Shown here one piece after another: positions 52,766 to 61,340 of a stretch of 64,000 nucleotides of DNA (positions are counted from its first letter, which is position 1; the number at the start of each line of letters is the position of its first letter). The stretch comes from Microbacterium sp. 1S1. GTDB taxonomy: Bacteria > Actinomycetota > Actinomycetes > Actinomycetales > Microbacteriaceae. The DNA is taken from NCBI RefSeq assembly GCF_008271365.1, contig NZ_CP043430.1, positions 1,116,001-1,180,000 on the forward strand, in the 5' to 3' direction. Position numbers and translations under genes: made by a program. Below the pieces are notes generated by a model. The model made no database searches. It was not told where the DNA came from and saw only the letters and a program-made list of their open reading frames with translations.

Positions 52766-54904
52766 CTACTTGTCGACGACGGCGTCCGGGCTGAGGTTCA
52801 GCCGTCGCAGCAACTGCGCATTCAGCGCGACAACGATCGTGGACAGTGACATCAGCACCGCACCGACGGACATCGGCAACACGAATCCGACGGGGGCGAG
52901 CACACCGGCCGCGAGGGGGACGGAGAGCAGGTTGTACCCGGCGGCCCACCAGAGGTTCTGTTTCATCTTCCGGTAACTCGCCCGCGACAGCTCAATCACG
53001 GAGATCACCGATCGAGGGTCGTCGCTGGCGAGGATGACACCCGCTGAGGCAATCGCGACGTCCGTTCCGGCACCGATCGCAATCCCCACGTCCGCCTGGG
53101 CGAGGGCGGGGGCGTCGTTCACGCCGTCACCGACCATCGCGACCTTGCGGCCTTCGTGTTGCAGTTCTTTCACCTTGGAGGCCTTGTCCTCCGGACGGAC
53201 CCCGGCGAAGTACCGGTCGATACCCAGCTCGCCGGCGACGGACGCGGCGACCGCATCGGCGTCACCGGTGATCATCACCACCTGCACGCCCCGTTCGTGG
53301 AGCGCATCGACCGCGTGACGCGACTCGGACCGGATCTCATCCGCCAGGCGCAGCGCGCCCATCACCTGACCGTCAACGAGCACGTGGAGGATGATCGCAC
53401 CCTCACCGCGCCACTCGTCGGCAACCGGCAGCTCAACGGCGTGTTCTTGCTCGAGCATGTACGGGCCGCCGACCTGCACGACGTGTCCGTCGACACGGGC
53501 ACGCACCCCCACGGCGGGGGAGGATTCAAAATCGGTCGATTGCGGAACGGTGAGGTTCTTCTCTTTCGCTGCGTTGACGATCGCACGGGCGAGGGGGTGC
53601 TCGGAGTCCGCTTCCGCGGCCGCCGCCCACGCGAGCAGCTGATCGGCGTCGGCCCCTGTGACGGGATCGATCGCGGTCACGGCGGGGGTGCCCTTGGTGA
53701 GCGTGCCGGTCTTGTCGAACAGGATCGTGTCGACGGTGCGCATGCTCTCCAGGGCGAGACGATCCTTGATCAGCACACCTCCACGGGCGGCGCGTTCGGT
53801 CGCTATCGACACGACCAGTGGGATCGCGAGACCCAGCGCGTGCGGGCAGGCGATGACCAGCACGGTGATGGTGCGGATCACGGCTGCCTCGGGCTGGCCG
53901 ACGAGAGTCCACACAATCGCGGTGATCGCGGCAGCGCCGAGCGCGAACCAGAACAGCCACCCCGCTGCCTCATCCGCGAGTCGTTGCGCCCGCGACGATG
54001 AACTCTGCGCCTCCGTGACCAGTTTCTGGATGCCCGCGAGTGCGGTGTCTTCACCAATGGCGGTGATCTCTACCCGCACCCCGGAATCGGTGGCTACGGT
54101 TCCAGCGATTACCGGGTCACCATCGCTGCGGCGCACCGGCCGAGACTCTCCGGTGATCATCGACTCGTCCATGCTGGCCGAACCCTGCACGATCCGCCCA
54201 TCCGCGGGGACCCGCCCGCCCGGACGCACCACCACCACGTCTCCGACCTGCAGATCAGCCGGTGCGACGGTGACAGTGGTGTCTCCGTCGACCTTCTCCG
54301 CCTCGTCGGGCAGCAATGCGGCGAGGGAATCCAACGCCGACGTCGTCTGGGCGAGGGAACGCATCTCGATCCAGTGGCCGAGCAGCATGATCACGATCAG
54401 CAGCGCCAGCTCCCACCAGAAATCCAGCTCGTGGTGCAGCAGCCCGATGCTCGCCCCCCAGGAGGCGAGGAACGCCACGGTGATCGCGAGGGCGATCAGC
54501 AGCATCATCCCCGGTTTGCGGGCACGAAGTTCACCGACCGCACCGGTCAGGAACGGGGCACCGCCCCACACGTACATCACCGTTCCGAGAGCCGGTGACA
54601 CCCACGCGACCCACGCCGCGTCCGGCAGCGGGTACCCCAGGATCATCGAGAACATCGTCGAGAATCCGACCACCGGCACGGCGAGGAGCAGCATGATCCA
54701 GAACAGGCGCCGGAACTGCCCCACATGATCCCCGTGGCCGCCATGCCCGCCGTGACCGGCGTGATCTTCGTGGCCGCCGTGCCCGGTGTCTTCGTGCGGT
54801 GCAGCGTGATCGTGGCTCATCGCCCCATGGTCGTGCTCCGTCGTTGCCGCCGCCGTGTGGTTGCGGTGCGCGGTGTGATCGGTGTGTTCGTCGTGCTGGC
54901 TCAT
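52766..54904 (-). CDS. copB: Copper-translocating P-type ATPase, CopB type
   Basis: 712 aa from the ATG at 54904. The N-terminal 60 residues are His-rich (HTDHTAHRNH, GHGGHEDHAGHGG) with no CxxC metal domain. The ion motif is CPH (VLVIACPHALGLAIPLVV), the CopB signature. DKTGTLT, the HP motif (SEHPLARAI) and GDGVNDAPALAQADVGIAIG complete the P1B ATPase. It exports copper from the cytosol using ATP. Confidence 0.93.
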   Translation of the reverse strand: MSQHDEHTDHTAHRNHTAAATTEHDHGAMSHDHAAPHEDTGHGGHEDHAGHGGHGGHGDHVGQFRRLFWIMLLLAVPVVGFSTMFSMILGYPLPDAAWVAWVSPALGTVMYVWGGAPFLTGAVGELRARKPGMMLLIALAITVAFLASWGASIGLLHHELDFWWELALLIVIMLLGHWIEMRSLAQTTSALDSLAALLPDEAEKVDGDTTVTVAPADLQVGDVVVVRPGGRVPADGRIVQGSASMDESMITGESRPVRRSDGDPVIAGTVATDSGVRVEITAIGEDTALAGIQKLVTEAQSSSSRAQRLADEAAGWLFWFALGAAAITAIVWTLVGQPEAAVIRTITVLVIACPHALGLAIPLVVSIATERAARGGVLIKDRLALESMRTVDTILFDKTGTLTKGTPAVTAIDPVTGADADQLLAWAAAAEADSEHPLARAIVNAAKEKNLTVPQSTDFESSPAVGVRARVDGHVVQVGGPYMLEQEHAVELPVADEWRGEGAIILHVLVDGQVMGALRLADEIRSESRHAVDALHERGVQVVMITGDADAVAASVAGELGIDRYFAGVRPEDKASKVKELQHEGRKVAMVGDGVNDAPALAQADVGIAIGAGTDVAIASAGVILASDDPRSVISVIELSRASYRKMKQNLWWAAGYNLLSVPLAAGVLAPVGFVLPMSVGAVLMSLSTIVVALNAQLLRRLNLSPDAVVDK

Positions 54905-54959
54905 CGGAGACTCCTTGCTCAGGTGCGCCCGGGGTAAGCCGGACGCCGAAAGATGCAAC

Positions 54960-55283
54960 TCAGGGCTGGCTGGTCGCGAGAGCGTAGCCGGCCTCCTCCA
55001 CCGCAGCCTTCACAGCGGCGGGGTCAACCGGGGCGGTGCTGCGGATGGTCACCCGGGAGGTGCCACCCGCGTTGAGATCCACGGTGACGGACTCGACACC
55101 GTCGACAGCGCCCAGCTCCTCACTGACGCTCGATGCGCAATGCGAGCATGTCATCCCGTCGACGAGCACCTCCGATGTGACCGCAGAATCGTCGTGGACG
55201 GCTGTCTCTGTGTTCGATGGGGCAGCGCAGCATGCGCAACCAGCGTTCGCATCCGTCAGTCTCAGCTCGATGCGATCAGTCAT
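54960..55283 (-). CDS. copZ: CopZ-like metallochaperone with N-terminal cysteine cluster
   Basis: 107 aa. The HMA domain (about 38-105) has the copper motif GMTCSHCASSV. The first 37 residues are extra and contain GCACCAAPSN, a second cysteine cluster. It would carry Cu(I) between CsoR and the ATPase. It lies between csoR and copB in one operon. Confidence 0.87.
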   Translation of the reverse strand: MTDRIELRLTDANAGCACCAAPSNTETAVHDDSAVTSEVLVDGMTCSHCASSVSEELGAVDGVESVTVDLNAGGTSRVTIRSTAPVDPAAVKAAVEEAGYALATSQP

Positions 55284-55313
55284 GGTGTTCTCCTTTACTA
55301 AACAGACGTGTGG

Positions 55314-55595
55314 TCATGAACGAACCAGGCGGGCGATGGCTTCGTTGGCCTCACGAACCTTCTCCGCTGCGAAGTCGCCACCCTCAGCACTTGCCTGAGC
55401 GACGCAGTGACTCAGATGATCGCTCAGCAACGACAACGCCACCGTCTCCAGGGCCTTCGTCGCCGCAGAGACCTGCGTAAGGATGTCGATGCAGTACTTG
55501 TCCTCATCAACCATCCGGGAGATCCCCCGCACCTGGCCTTCGACGCGATTCAACCGCTTGCGCAGGTCGTCCTTGCTTCCGTCGTACCCGTTCAT
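55314..55595 (-). CDS. csoR: CsoR copper-sensing repressor
   Basis: 93 aa. LRKRLNRVEGQVRGISRMVD is the family start. The Cu(I) ligands fit C-H-C: Cys in DKYCIDILTQ, then His and Cys in LSDHLSHCVAQ. Its promoter holds a C-rich palindrome typical of CsoR operators, 8 bp upstream. It should be released from DNA by Cu(I). Confidence 0.92.
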   Translation of the reverse strand: MNGYDGSKDDLRKRLNRVEGQVRGISRMVDEDKYCIDILTQVSAATKALETVALSLLSDHLSHCVAQASAEGGDFAAEKVREANEAIARLVRS

Positions 55596-55603
55596 GCCTC
55601 GAG

Positions 55604-55622
55604 CATACCCCCTGGGGGTATG
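55604..55622. promoter_or_regulatory. CsoR operator
   Basis: CATACCCCCTGGGGGTATG is a 19-bp palindrome around a central T, the known form of CsoR sites (G/C-tracts inside TA). It lies just upstream of csoR and 188 bp from the divergent copper-storage gene. A looser inverted repeat, AATACC...GGGTATT (55717-55749), sits nearer that gene. Confidence 0.85.
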
Positions 55623-55810
55623 TAACTCAATGTTTTCGCTTCTATTCCCGCTAGGCGAACGTGGTCGCCGACTCTGTTCAGCTCACAGGCTGATCTGCGC
55701 AGCGCGGCGGCTTATCAATACCGGGTTACCAGACCCCAGCGGGGTATTCAAGGGCCTCAGTGCGCGGGCGATGCGAGCGTACTTTCGTGGCTCACGAAAG
55801 GAGTTCTCTC

Positions 55811-56212
55811 ATGACCGTCACCGAAGAAATGCTCAGCACGTATCCGAAAGATCTGGGCGGAATTGATCAGAAGAAGCTCGTCGACTGCATCGACGCGTGT
55901 CTCGCGTGCGCGCAAGCCTGCACCGCATGTGCCGACGCTTGCCTCAGCGAGGACATGGTTGCTGACCTAATCAAGTGCATTCGCGCGAACCAGGACTGTG
56001 CAGACCTTTGCATAACCACCGCCCGGATCCTCTCCCGTCGCACCGGGCACGACGCCAGCGTCACCCGTGCCGCGCTCGAAGCTTGCCGAGCGGCGTGCCT
56101 GAGCTGTGCTAACGAATGTGAACAGCACACCATGCACGAACACTGCACGATCTGCGCTGAGGCATGCCGACGCTGCGAACAGGCGTGCGTTGCACTGCTG
56201 GAGTCGCTATGA
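55811..56212 (+). CDS. csp: Four-helix-bundle copper storage protein (Csp family)
   Basis: 133 aa from the ATG at 55811 with AAAGGAG 7 nt upstream. It has over twenty cysteines in CxxxC spacing, for example DCIDACLACAQACTACADAC and CRAACLSCANECEQ. No signal peptide is present, so it is a cytosolic Csp3-like protein that stores Cu(I) inside the bundle. It is divergent from csoR and coupled to the next gene by ATGA. Confidence 0.9.
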   Translation: MTVTEEMLSTYPKDLGGIDQKKLVDCIDACLACAQACTACADACLSEDMVADLIKCIRANQDCADLCITTARILSRRTGHDASVTRAALEACRAACLSCANECEQHTMHEHCTICAEACRRCEQACVALLESL

Positions 56213-56727
56213 CAAGCCAGCACGCCGACAACGGTTCACGCCCGCCGGCCGGCCACTCCCAGGGGAAGAATCAGGGCGGGATGTCGAGCTACCTTAAGCT
56301 CGCCGTCTCGCTATCGCTCAGCTTCGTTGTGATGTACTTCCTCACGTTTGCGATGATCAACGTCCTGGACGATCTCTTCCTCAACATCAGCAACCTCTAC
56401 ATGGCACTGATGATGGTCTTCCCCATGGGCATCATCATGGTCATCGTCATGTGGAAGATGTTCCCGAACAAGGCCGCGAACATCAGCTTGCTCGTAGGTT
56501 TCGCCGCGCTTTTCCTTGTCGCCTTCTTCATGGGACGCTCGGAAGCGTTCGTCGGTAACGACCAGTTCCTCCGTTCCATGATCCCGCATCACTCTCGAGC
56601 GATTCTGGTGTGTGAGCAATCAGACATCAGCGACCCGGAGATCCAAGATCTCTGTGAGCAGATCATCTCGTCACAGCAGGAAGAGATCGACCAGATGAAT
56701 GAGATTCTCGACCGTCTCGACGATTAG
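56209..56727 (+). CDS. Membrane-anchored DUF305-type protein
   Basis: 172 aa. A polar head is followed by three predicted membrane helices (LAVSLSLSFVVMYFLTFAMI, LYMALMMVFPMGIIMVIVMW and ISLLVGFAALFLVAFFM). The C-terminal domain carries the DUF305 motif FLRSMIPHHSRAIL. The ATG overlaps the Csp stop, so the two are made together. A role in copper handling at the membrane is inferred. Confidence 0.75.
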   Translation: MTSQHADNGSRPPAGHSQGKNQGGMSSYLKLAVSLSLSFVVMYFLTFAMINVLDDLFLNISNLYMALMMVFPMGIIMVIVMWKMFPNKAANISLLVGFAALFLVAFFMGRSEAFVGNDQFLRSMIPHHSRAILVCEQSDISDPEIQDLCEQIISSQQEEIDQMNEILDRLDD

Positions 56728-56857
56728 TGGGGCGTCGGCACCACCCTTGCGACGAGTGGACCGGCTACCGCGCTCATGACGAGCGGACCGGATCACCGCC
56801 GTCGACAGGGTCCGGGTCGACCAGGCAACCTTACGCCTCAGCCTTACGCGAGAGCTG

Positions 56858-56877
56858 CCGAAAACGATCGTTTGCGG
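56858..56877. repeat. Palindromic repeat, copy C
   Basis: CCGAAAACGATCGTTTGCGG is identical to copy D at 61057. Downstream shared bits include CCGTAAGCG, GGGTTTCGG and CGTATTCGG to about 56950. This 321-bp stretch between the DUF305 and CmtR genes has no supported gene. It separates the copper and cadmium modules. Confidence 0.65.
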
Positions 56878-57030
56878 CGCGGTGAGTGAAGGCACACCAG
56901 ATCGAATGCCAGAAACGTGCGCCGTAAGCGGGTTTCGGTAGGCGTATTCGGTGGGGTGTGAGCCGGATGTACTTACACCCAGGCCCCAGAGATGTCGCCT
57001 GGGGTGAAGCCGTTCCAATAGGTCATCAAT

Positions 57031-57047
57031 CACTGTATAGTTCAGTG
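57031..57047. promoter_or_regulatory. Promoter/operator of the cadmium operon
   Basis: CACTGTATAGTTCAGTG is an inverted repeat (CACTG/CAGTG) around TATAGT, which is also a good -10 box. The GTG start of the CmtR-like gene is 2 bp further on, so the message is probably leaderless and the repressor binds over the -10 box. Confidence 0.6.
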
Positions 57048-57048
57048 T

Positions 57049-57408
57049 GTGCTGACTATTTCCTCACGCCTCGATGTCATGAACCGGCTCGGCCGGGCCA
57101 TGGCCGATCCCACGCGTTCCCGAATCCTAATGTCTCTGCTCGGTGGACCGAGCTACCCGGCTGTGCTCTCTCGTGAGCTGGAGCTGACGCGTTCGAACGT
57201 GTCGAACCATCTCACCTGCCTGCGTGACTGCGGGATTGTCGTTGCCGAGCCGGAGGGTCGCCAGACTCGTTACGAGATCGCCGACCCGCATCTTACGGCT
57301 GCGCTCGTCGCGCTCGTGGACGTGACGCTGGCGGTCGATGAGCACGCGCCGTGCGTGGACTCTGCGTGCACGGTGGCTGGCTGCTGTGGGACGGGGGCGG
57401 ACGCGTGA
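57049..57408 (+). CDS. cmtR: CmtR-like ArsR/SmtB metal sensor
   Basis: 119 aa, GTG start. LGRAMADPTRSRILMSLLGG and ELTRSNVSNHLTCLRDCGIV form the winged helix. The two Cys in this helix and the C-terminal CVDSACTVAGCCG supply Cd(II)/Pb(II) ligands in the CmtR manner. It overlaps the ATPase start by 4 nt. Confidence 0.85.
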   Translation: MLTISSRLDVMNRLGRAMADPTRSRILMSLLGGPSYPAVLSRELELTRSNVSNHLTCLRDCGIVVAEPEGRQTRYEIADPHLTAALVALVDVTLAVDEHAPCVDSACTVAGCCGTGADA

Positions 57409-59330
57409 GCGCGGCGTGTGGCTGCGAGCACGAGCCTGCCCAGCCTGCCACTGCGGCGGAGGATGAGACCGAAGAGGTTGTGCGGCCCTGGTGGAGGGAC
57501 CGTGGGATTATGGTGCCGGTCTTCTCCGGTGTCGCATTCCTGGCCGGTCTGATCCTTGAATGGTCCGGCCTCGAGATCCCGGCGCTGGTGTTGTTCTGGG
57601 CCGGTCTGCTCCTCGGTGCGTCGACGTTCACGCCCGGCGCGATCCGGAAACTGTTCAAGGGCAAGCTCGGTATCGGGCTGCTGATGACGATCAGCGCGAT
57701 CGGCGCGGTCATCCTCGGCTACGTGGAGGAGGCTGCGGCTCTGGCGTTCTTGTACTCGATTGCTGAGGCGCTCGAGGACAAGGCGATGGACCGTGCCCGG
57801 GGCGGGCTGAGGGCGCTGCTGAAGCTCGTGCCGGAGACAGCGACCGTGCTGCAGAACGGCGTCTCTGCGCAGGTGCCCGCGAGAGAGCTGACGGTCGGCC
57901 AGGTCATGGTGGTCCGTCCCGGCGAGCGGATCGCAACCGACGGGATCGTCCGTTCTGGCCGCTCCAGCCTGGACACCTCGGCGATCACCGGGGAGTCGAT
58001 CCCCGTCGAGGTCGAGCCCGGCGATGCGGTGTCGGCCGGTGCGATCAACAGCGCCGGCGCGCTGGAGGTCGAAACGACCGCTGCGGGCACCGACAACTCG
58101 CTCACCACGATCGTGGAGCTGGTCGAGAAGGCGCAGACCGAGAAGGGCGAGCGTGCACGTCTCGCGGACAGGATCGCCCGCCCGCTCGTACCCGGCGTTC
58201 TGATCCTCGCAGCGCTCGTCGCGATCATCGGGTCGCTGCTGGGCGATCCAGAGGTGTGGATCACCCGCGCGCTTGTCGTGCTGGTCGCCGCTTCTCCGTG
58301 TGCGCTGGCGATCTCGGTGCCGCTGACGGTCGTCGCCGCGATCGGCGCAGCAAGCAAGTTCGGCGTGATCATCAAGTCCGGCGCCGTCTTCGAGCGCTTC
58401 GGCACGGTCCGCCACGTCGCGGTCGACAAGACCGGCACCCTCACCCGCAACGAACCTGCGGTCACCGCGGTGCTCACTGCGAACGGCGTGACCGAGACAC
58501 AGGCGCTGGCCTGGGCGGCCGCACTGGAGCAGCACAGCACGCATCCCCTTGCCTCTGCGATCACCGCCGCGGCCCCGGGCACACCGGCAGCTGCAGATGT
58601 GACCGAGCAGGCCGGGCACGGCATCGACGGCACTGTCGGCGGATCGAGAATCACCGTCGGCAGTCCTCGCTGGCTGGACGCGGGCGACCTCGGGAAGCAG
58701 GTCGCGGAGTTGGAGGAGCAGGGCATGACCGTCGTGATCGTCCACCGCGATGGAACCCCCGTCGCCGCGATCGGCGTCCGCGACGAACTGCGCCCTGAAG
58801 TCCCCGAGGTAGTCCGGACGCTCACCAACCAAGGCGCCGGCGTGACGATGCTCACCGGAGACAACGCCCGCACCGCTCGTGCACTGGCCGCGCAGGCCGG
58901 GATCAGCAACGTGCGCGCGGAACTGCGTCCCGAGGATAAGGCAACCGCGATCGGCGAGCTGTCAAAGGCGGGGCCGGTCGCGATGATCGGCGACGGAATC
59001 AACGACGCACCGGCCCTCGCTGGCGCAGACATCGGTATCGCGATGGGCGCCACCGGCTCCGACGCGGCAATCGAATCCGCCGACGTGGCCTTCACCGGCC
59101 ATGATCTGCGCCTCATCCCGCGAGCGTTCGATCACGCCCGCCGCGGTCGACGGATCATCAACCAGAACATCATCCTGTCGCTGCTGATCATCACTGCACT
59201 GCTCCCGCTCGCGCTCTTCGGCGTCCTGGGGCTCGCGGCCGTCGTCCTGGTCCACGAGGTCGCGGAGGTCATCGTGATCCTCAACGGTCTGCGCGCCGCA
59301 CGCACCCGCACGCCACGACTGGAAAGCTGA
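57405..59330 (+). CDS. cadA: Heavy-metal P-type ATPase (Cd/Zn/Pb type)
   Basis: 641 aa from a GTG overlapping cmtR. The short N-terminus has CGCEHE but no full HMA domain. The membrane ion motif is SPC (LVAASPCALAISVPL), unlike the usual CPC. DKTGTLT, HSTHPLASAI and GDGINDAPALAGADIGIAMG are intact. With a CmtR sensor and CadD downstream, Cd2+ or Pb2+ export is likely. Confidence 0.88.
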   Translation: MSAACGCEHEPAQPATAAEDETEEVVRPWWRDRGIMVPVFSGVAFLAGLILEWSGLEIPALVLFWAGLLLGASTFTPGAIRKLFKGKLGIGLLMTISAIGAVILGYVEEAAALAFLYSIAEALEDKAMDRARGGLRALLKLVPETATVLQNGVSAQVPARELTVGQVMVVRPGERIATDGIVRSGRSSLDTSAITGESIPVEVEPGDAVSAGAINSAGALEVETTAAGTDNSLTTIVELVEKAQTEKGERARLADRIARPLVPGVLILAALVAIIGSLLGDPEVWITRALVVLVAASPCALAISVPLTVVAAIGAASKFGVIIKSGAVFERFGTVRHVAVDKTGTLTRNEPAVTAVLTANGVTETQALAWAAALEQHSTHPLASAITAAAPGTPAAADVTEQAGHGIDGTVGGSRITVGSPRWLDAGDLGKQVAELEEQGMTVVIVHRDGTPVAAIGVRDELRPEVPEVVRTLTNQGAGVTMLTGDNARTARALAAQAGISNVRAELRPEDKATAIGELSKAGPVAMIGDGINDAPALAGADIGIAMGATGSDAAIESADVAFTGHDLRLIPRAFDHARRGRRIINQNIILSLLIITALLPLALFGVLGLAAVVLVHEVAEVIVILNGLRAARTRTPRLES

Positions 59331-59938
59331 TGCTCGCAACTATCGGTTCAGCGATCGGCCTGTTCGCGGCAACCAACATCGACGACATTGTCGTGCTCAC
59401 CGTGCTGTTCCTGGCTTCCAGTCGAGGGAAGCCCCGGCCGTGGCAGATCGTCGCGGGCCAGTATCTCGGGTTCATCACCCTCGTCGTGATCAGCGTGATC
59501 GCCGCTCTCGGTCTCACCATCGTTCCGGACGAATGGGTCGGTTTCCTGGGTCTGATCCCGCTCGGCATCGGCATCTGGACGCTCATTCGCGGCCTGCGCC
59601 GTAACAGCGATGACGATGATGACGACTCCAAGATCACCGCGGTCGGACTATGGGGCGTCGCAGGGATCACGATCGCCAACGGGGCCGACAACATCTCCCT
59701 CTACACGCCGATCTTCCGCACCAGCGCCCCCAGCGACGTCGCGATCATGATCGTCGTATTCCTGATCCTCGTCGCGGTCTGGTGCGCGGCCGGCCGGCTG
59801 ATCGGCACCAACAAGGCTGTTACCGAGGGGCTGGAGCGCGTCGAGCACTGGCTCGTACCGGCCGTGTTCATCGGCCTGGGCCTGTTCATCCTGATCGAAT
59901 CTGGGGTCATCGTCCGTCTGATCGAGGTGCTCGCATGA
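59330..59938 (+). CDS. cadD: CadD-type cadmium resistance transporter
   Basis: 202 aa with five predicted helices. The family signature ATNIDDIVVLTVLFLAS and the second repeat IANGADNISLYTPIFR are both seen. An acidic loop (SDDDDDDSK) lies between. Its ATG overlaps the ATPase stop by one base. Confidence 0.88.
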   Translation: MLATIGSAIGLFAATNIDDIVVLTVLFLASSRGKPRPWQIVAGQYLGFITLVVISVIAALGLTIVPDEWVGFLGLIPLGIGIWTLIRGLRRNSDDDDDDSKITAVGLWGVAGITIANGADNISLYTPIFRTSAPSDVAIMIVVFLILVAVWCAAGRLIGTNKAVTEGLERVEHWLVPAVFIGLGLFILIESGVIVRLIEVLA

Positions 59939-60468
59939 CCTCCTCCCAGTCAGAGGCTCATCCGCCCGCTGCGCGCAAGCTGTCGTCGACCCGGCGGCGG
60001 CAGCTCACTGGTGGAGCGCTCTTGATCGCCGTGGTCGTCGTGCTGATCGATCAGGGAACCAAGGTGTGGGCCGAAGCGACCCTCACCGACCGTGAGCGCA
60101 TCCCGCTGATCGGTGACCTGCTGGGTTTGCAGCTCGCCTATAACCCCGGAGCGGCATTCTCCTTCGGGGAAGGCTTCACCTGGGTGTTCGCGCTGCTCGC
60201 TGTCGCCGCCACGGTCACAGCGATCGTGTTCGCGTTCCGAGTGCAACGCGTGAGATGGGCGATCGTCATCGGCGCGCTCGGCGGCGCTTCCGCCTCACAC
60301 GCAGGCGACCGCCTTTTCCGGGACCCCGGATTCGCCCGTGGTCACGTCGTGGACTTCCTCGCCTACGGAAACTGGTTCATCGGCAACATCGCCGACATCG
60401 TAATCTTCGCCGCAGCGATCACCGGAGCAGTTTTCATGATCCGCGCCGGGGATGAGAGCACCGAGTGA
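59935..60468 (+). CDS. lspA: Signal peptidase II (lipoprotein), cad-operon type
   Basis: 177 aa. Four helices and the conserved motifs DQGTKVWAEATL, LAYNPGAAFSFGEGF, the first catalytic Asp in HAGDRLFRDPGF, and the second in FIGNIADIVIFAAA. It cleaves lipoprotein signal peptides. An extra lspA in a cadmium operon recurs in mobile resistance clusters. The segment before the first Asp (GGASASHAGDRL) differs from the usual GGxxGNLIDR. Confidence 0.85.
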   Translation: MTSSQSEAHPPAARKLSSTRRRQLTGGALLIAVVVVLIDQGTKVWAEATLTDRERIPLIGDLLGLQLAYNPGAAFSFGEGFTWVFALLAVAATVTAIVFAFRVQRVRWAIVIGALGGASASHAGDRLFRDPGFARGHVVDFLAYGNWFIGNIADIVIFAAAITGAVFMIRAGDESTE

Positions 60469-60542
60469 GATCCGTTGTGCGGTGGTGGGACACCCATCAA
60501 CTCGCCCTCTACATCGGCGCGATCGCCGTGGGCAGCCGTTGA
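60465..60542 (+). pseudogene. Truncated start of an arsenite/bile-acid-symporter-like transporter
   Basis: A GTG overlapping the lspA stop (GTGA) begins VRSVVRWWDTHQLALYIGAI, then AVGSR and a stop after 25 codons. The start resembles ACR3/bile-acid symporter proteins, which often follow lspA in such operons. The gene was probably cut here by the segment that brought in the convergent genes at 60555. Confidence 0.5.
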
Positions 60543-60554
60543 GTGAGTTCACGC

Positions 60555-60707
60555 TTAGGCAGGCGGGCGGTCGCGATGTAGGCGCAGAGCCACCCACCAG
60601 CCGCATCGTCGACAGATGAAAGCGCGATCGTCTCCGAGTGCGTGCAGCTTCTTGCGTGGCAGATGTCGCCCGCAGCACGTGCACGCAACGTCCTCGTCAG
60701 TCGCCAT
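60555..60707 (-). CDS. 50-aa zinc-ribbon protein
   Basis: MATDEDVACTCCGRHLPRKK begins the protein; a second pair is ICRRCGWWVALRL, giving a CxxC...CxxC ribbon. It overlaps the upstream thioredoxin-like gene by 11 bp. Function unknown; binding of zinc or another metal is likely. Confidence 0.6.
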   Translation of the reverse strand: MATDEDVACTCCGRHLPRKKLHALGDDRAFICRRCGWWVALRLHRDRPPA

Positions 60708-61008
60708 GAGCGGAGAGCGCCTCTCGAATCTGTTCAACCGTTGGCATCCCGGCCAGCCCAGCAGGGGTGCTGTAAATACGGCAGGCGAGGTCATTGCTTC
60801 GCCCCGACCCCGGAAAGAGATCGTTGCCATCCAGGGTGATCGTGGGGGAGCCCGCGAACGAGACTGCGCCCGCGTCCTCCTCCGTCCGGATGAGTCGGTA
60901 GTGAACCTCCGATTCGTCGTGGCCTGTTTCTCGTAGCGCCTCAGAAACACGACGGCCAGCCTCAACCCAGCTGGGGCAACCGGCGATATAAAGCAGCTCA
61001 ATCTCCAC
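60697..61008 (-). CDS. Thioredoxin-fold protein (mercury/alkylmercury-linked family)
   Basis: 103 aa. MEIELLYIAGCPSWVEAGRR and AGSPTITLDGNDLFPGSGRS, then CRIYSTPAGLAGMPTVEQI, match a small thioredoxin-fold family often found beside mer genes. The active pair is CPSW, with only one Cys. No mer genes are here, so it may be a remnant of a former mercury module. Confidence 0.7.
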   Translation of the reverse strand: MEIELLYIAGCPSWVEAGRRVSEALRETGHDESEVHYRLIRTEEDAGAVSFAGSPTITLDGNDLFPGSGRSNDLACRIYSTPAGLAGMPTVEQIREALSAHGD

Positions 61009-61056
61009 GACTCAATCATCCTCGACTTCGCTGTTGATGTCGTGCCCGGGCTACCA

Positions 61057-61076
61057 CCGAAAACGATCGTTTGCGG
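61057..61076. repeat. Palindromic repeat, copy D
   Basis: CCGAAAACGATCGTTTGCGG, identical to copy C. Related pieces follow to about 61220 (CCGTAA, CCGAAACG twice, GGGTTTCGG, CGTATTCGGGG). It bounds the cadmium side of the cargo, close to the right transposon end. No gene is supported from 61009 to 61466. Confidence 0.65.
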
Positions 61077-61275
61077 CCGGGCACCCGTGGTGGTGCTGGG
61101 GAAGTGCGACACGCCGAGCGTCGCCCCGCCGTAACCCCCTGCCGAAACGTTAGGGCGCCGAAACGGGTGGTGTATGGGTTTCGGCGCAGGTTCTGCCGAC
61201 CGCCAACCATCCGTATTCGGGGTCTGGATGTGCGCGCGTTTTGACCGTCGTCCTGCATGAGTCGGCCTGACGATC

Positions 61276-61327
61276 TGACTTTCCTCGCGACCGCAGCTGG
61301 CTTCATTGCCACTCCGAAGGGAGGCGG
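61276..61327 (-). pseudogene. Remnant of the tnsA leader and first codons
   Basis: On the minus strand CCGCCTCCCTTCGGAGTG, a few bases, then ATGAAGCCAGCTG repeats the region just upstream of and into tnsA at 47662 (CCGCCTCCCTCCGGGAGTG...ATGAAGCCAGCTG). The first codons read MKPAAVAR against MKPAEIAR in tnsA, then the similarity stops. It lies 110 bp from the right end, where tnsA sits in Tn7. Confidence 0.6.
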
Positions 61328-61340
61328 CCCCCAGCACTCT

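Noticed and set aside
56671..57033. 120-codon minus-strand frame through repeat copy C
   Set aside because: It overlaps the DUF305 3' end and gains its open frame from the palindromic repeat; no ribosome site or domain.
61016..61312. 98-codon minus-strand frame at the right end as an intact gene
   Set aside because: Only the first eight codons resemble tnsA; the remainder runs through repeat copy D. I treat it as a remnant.
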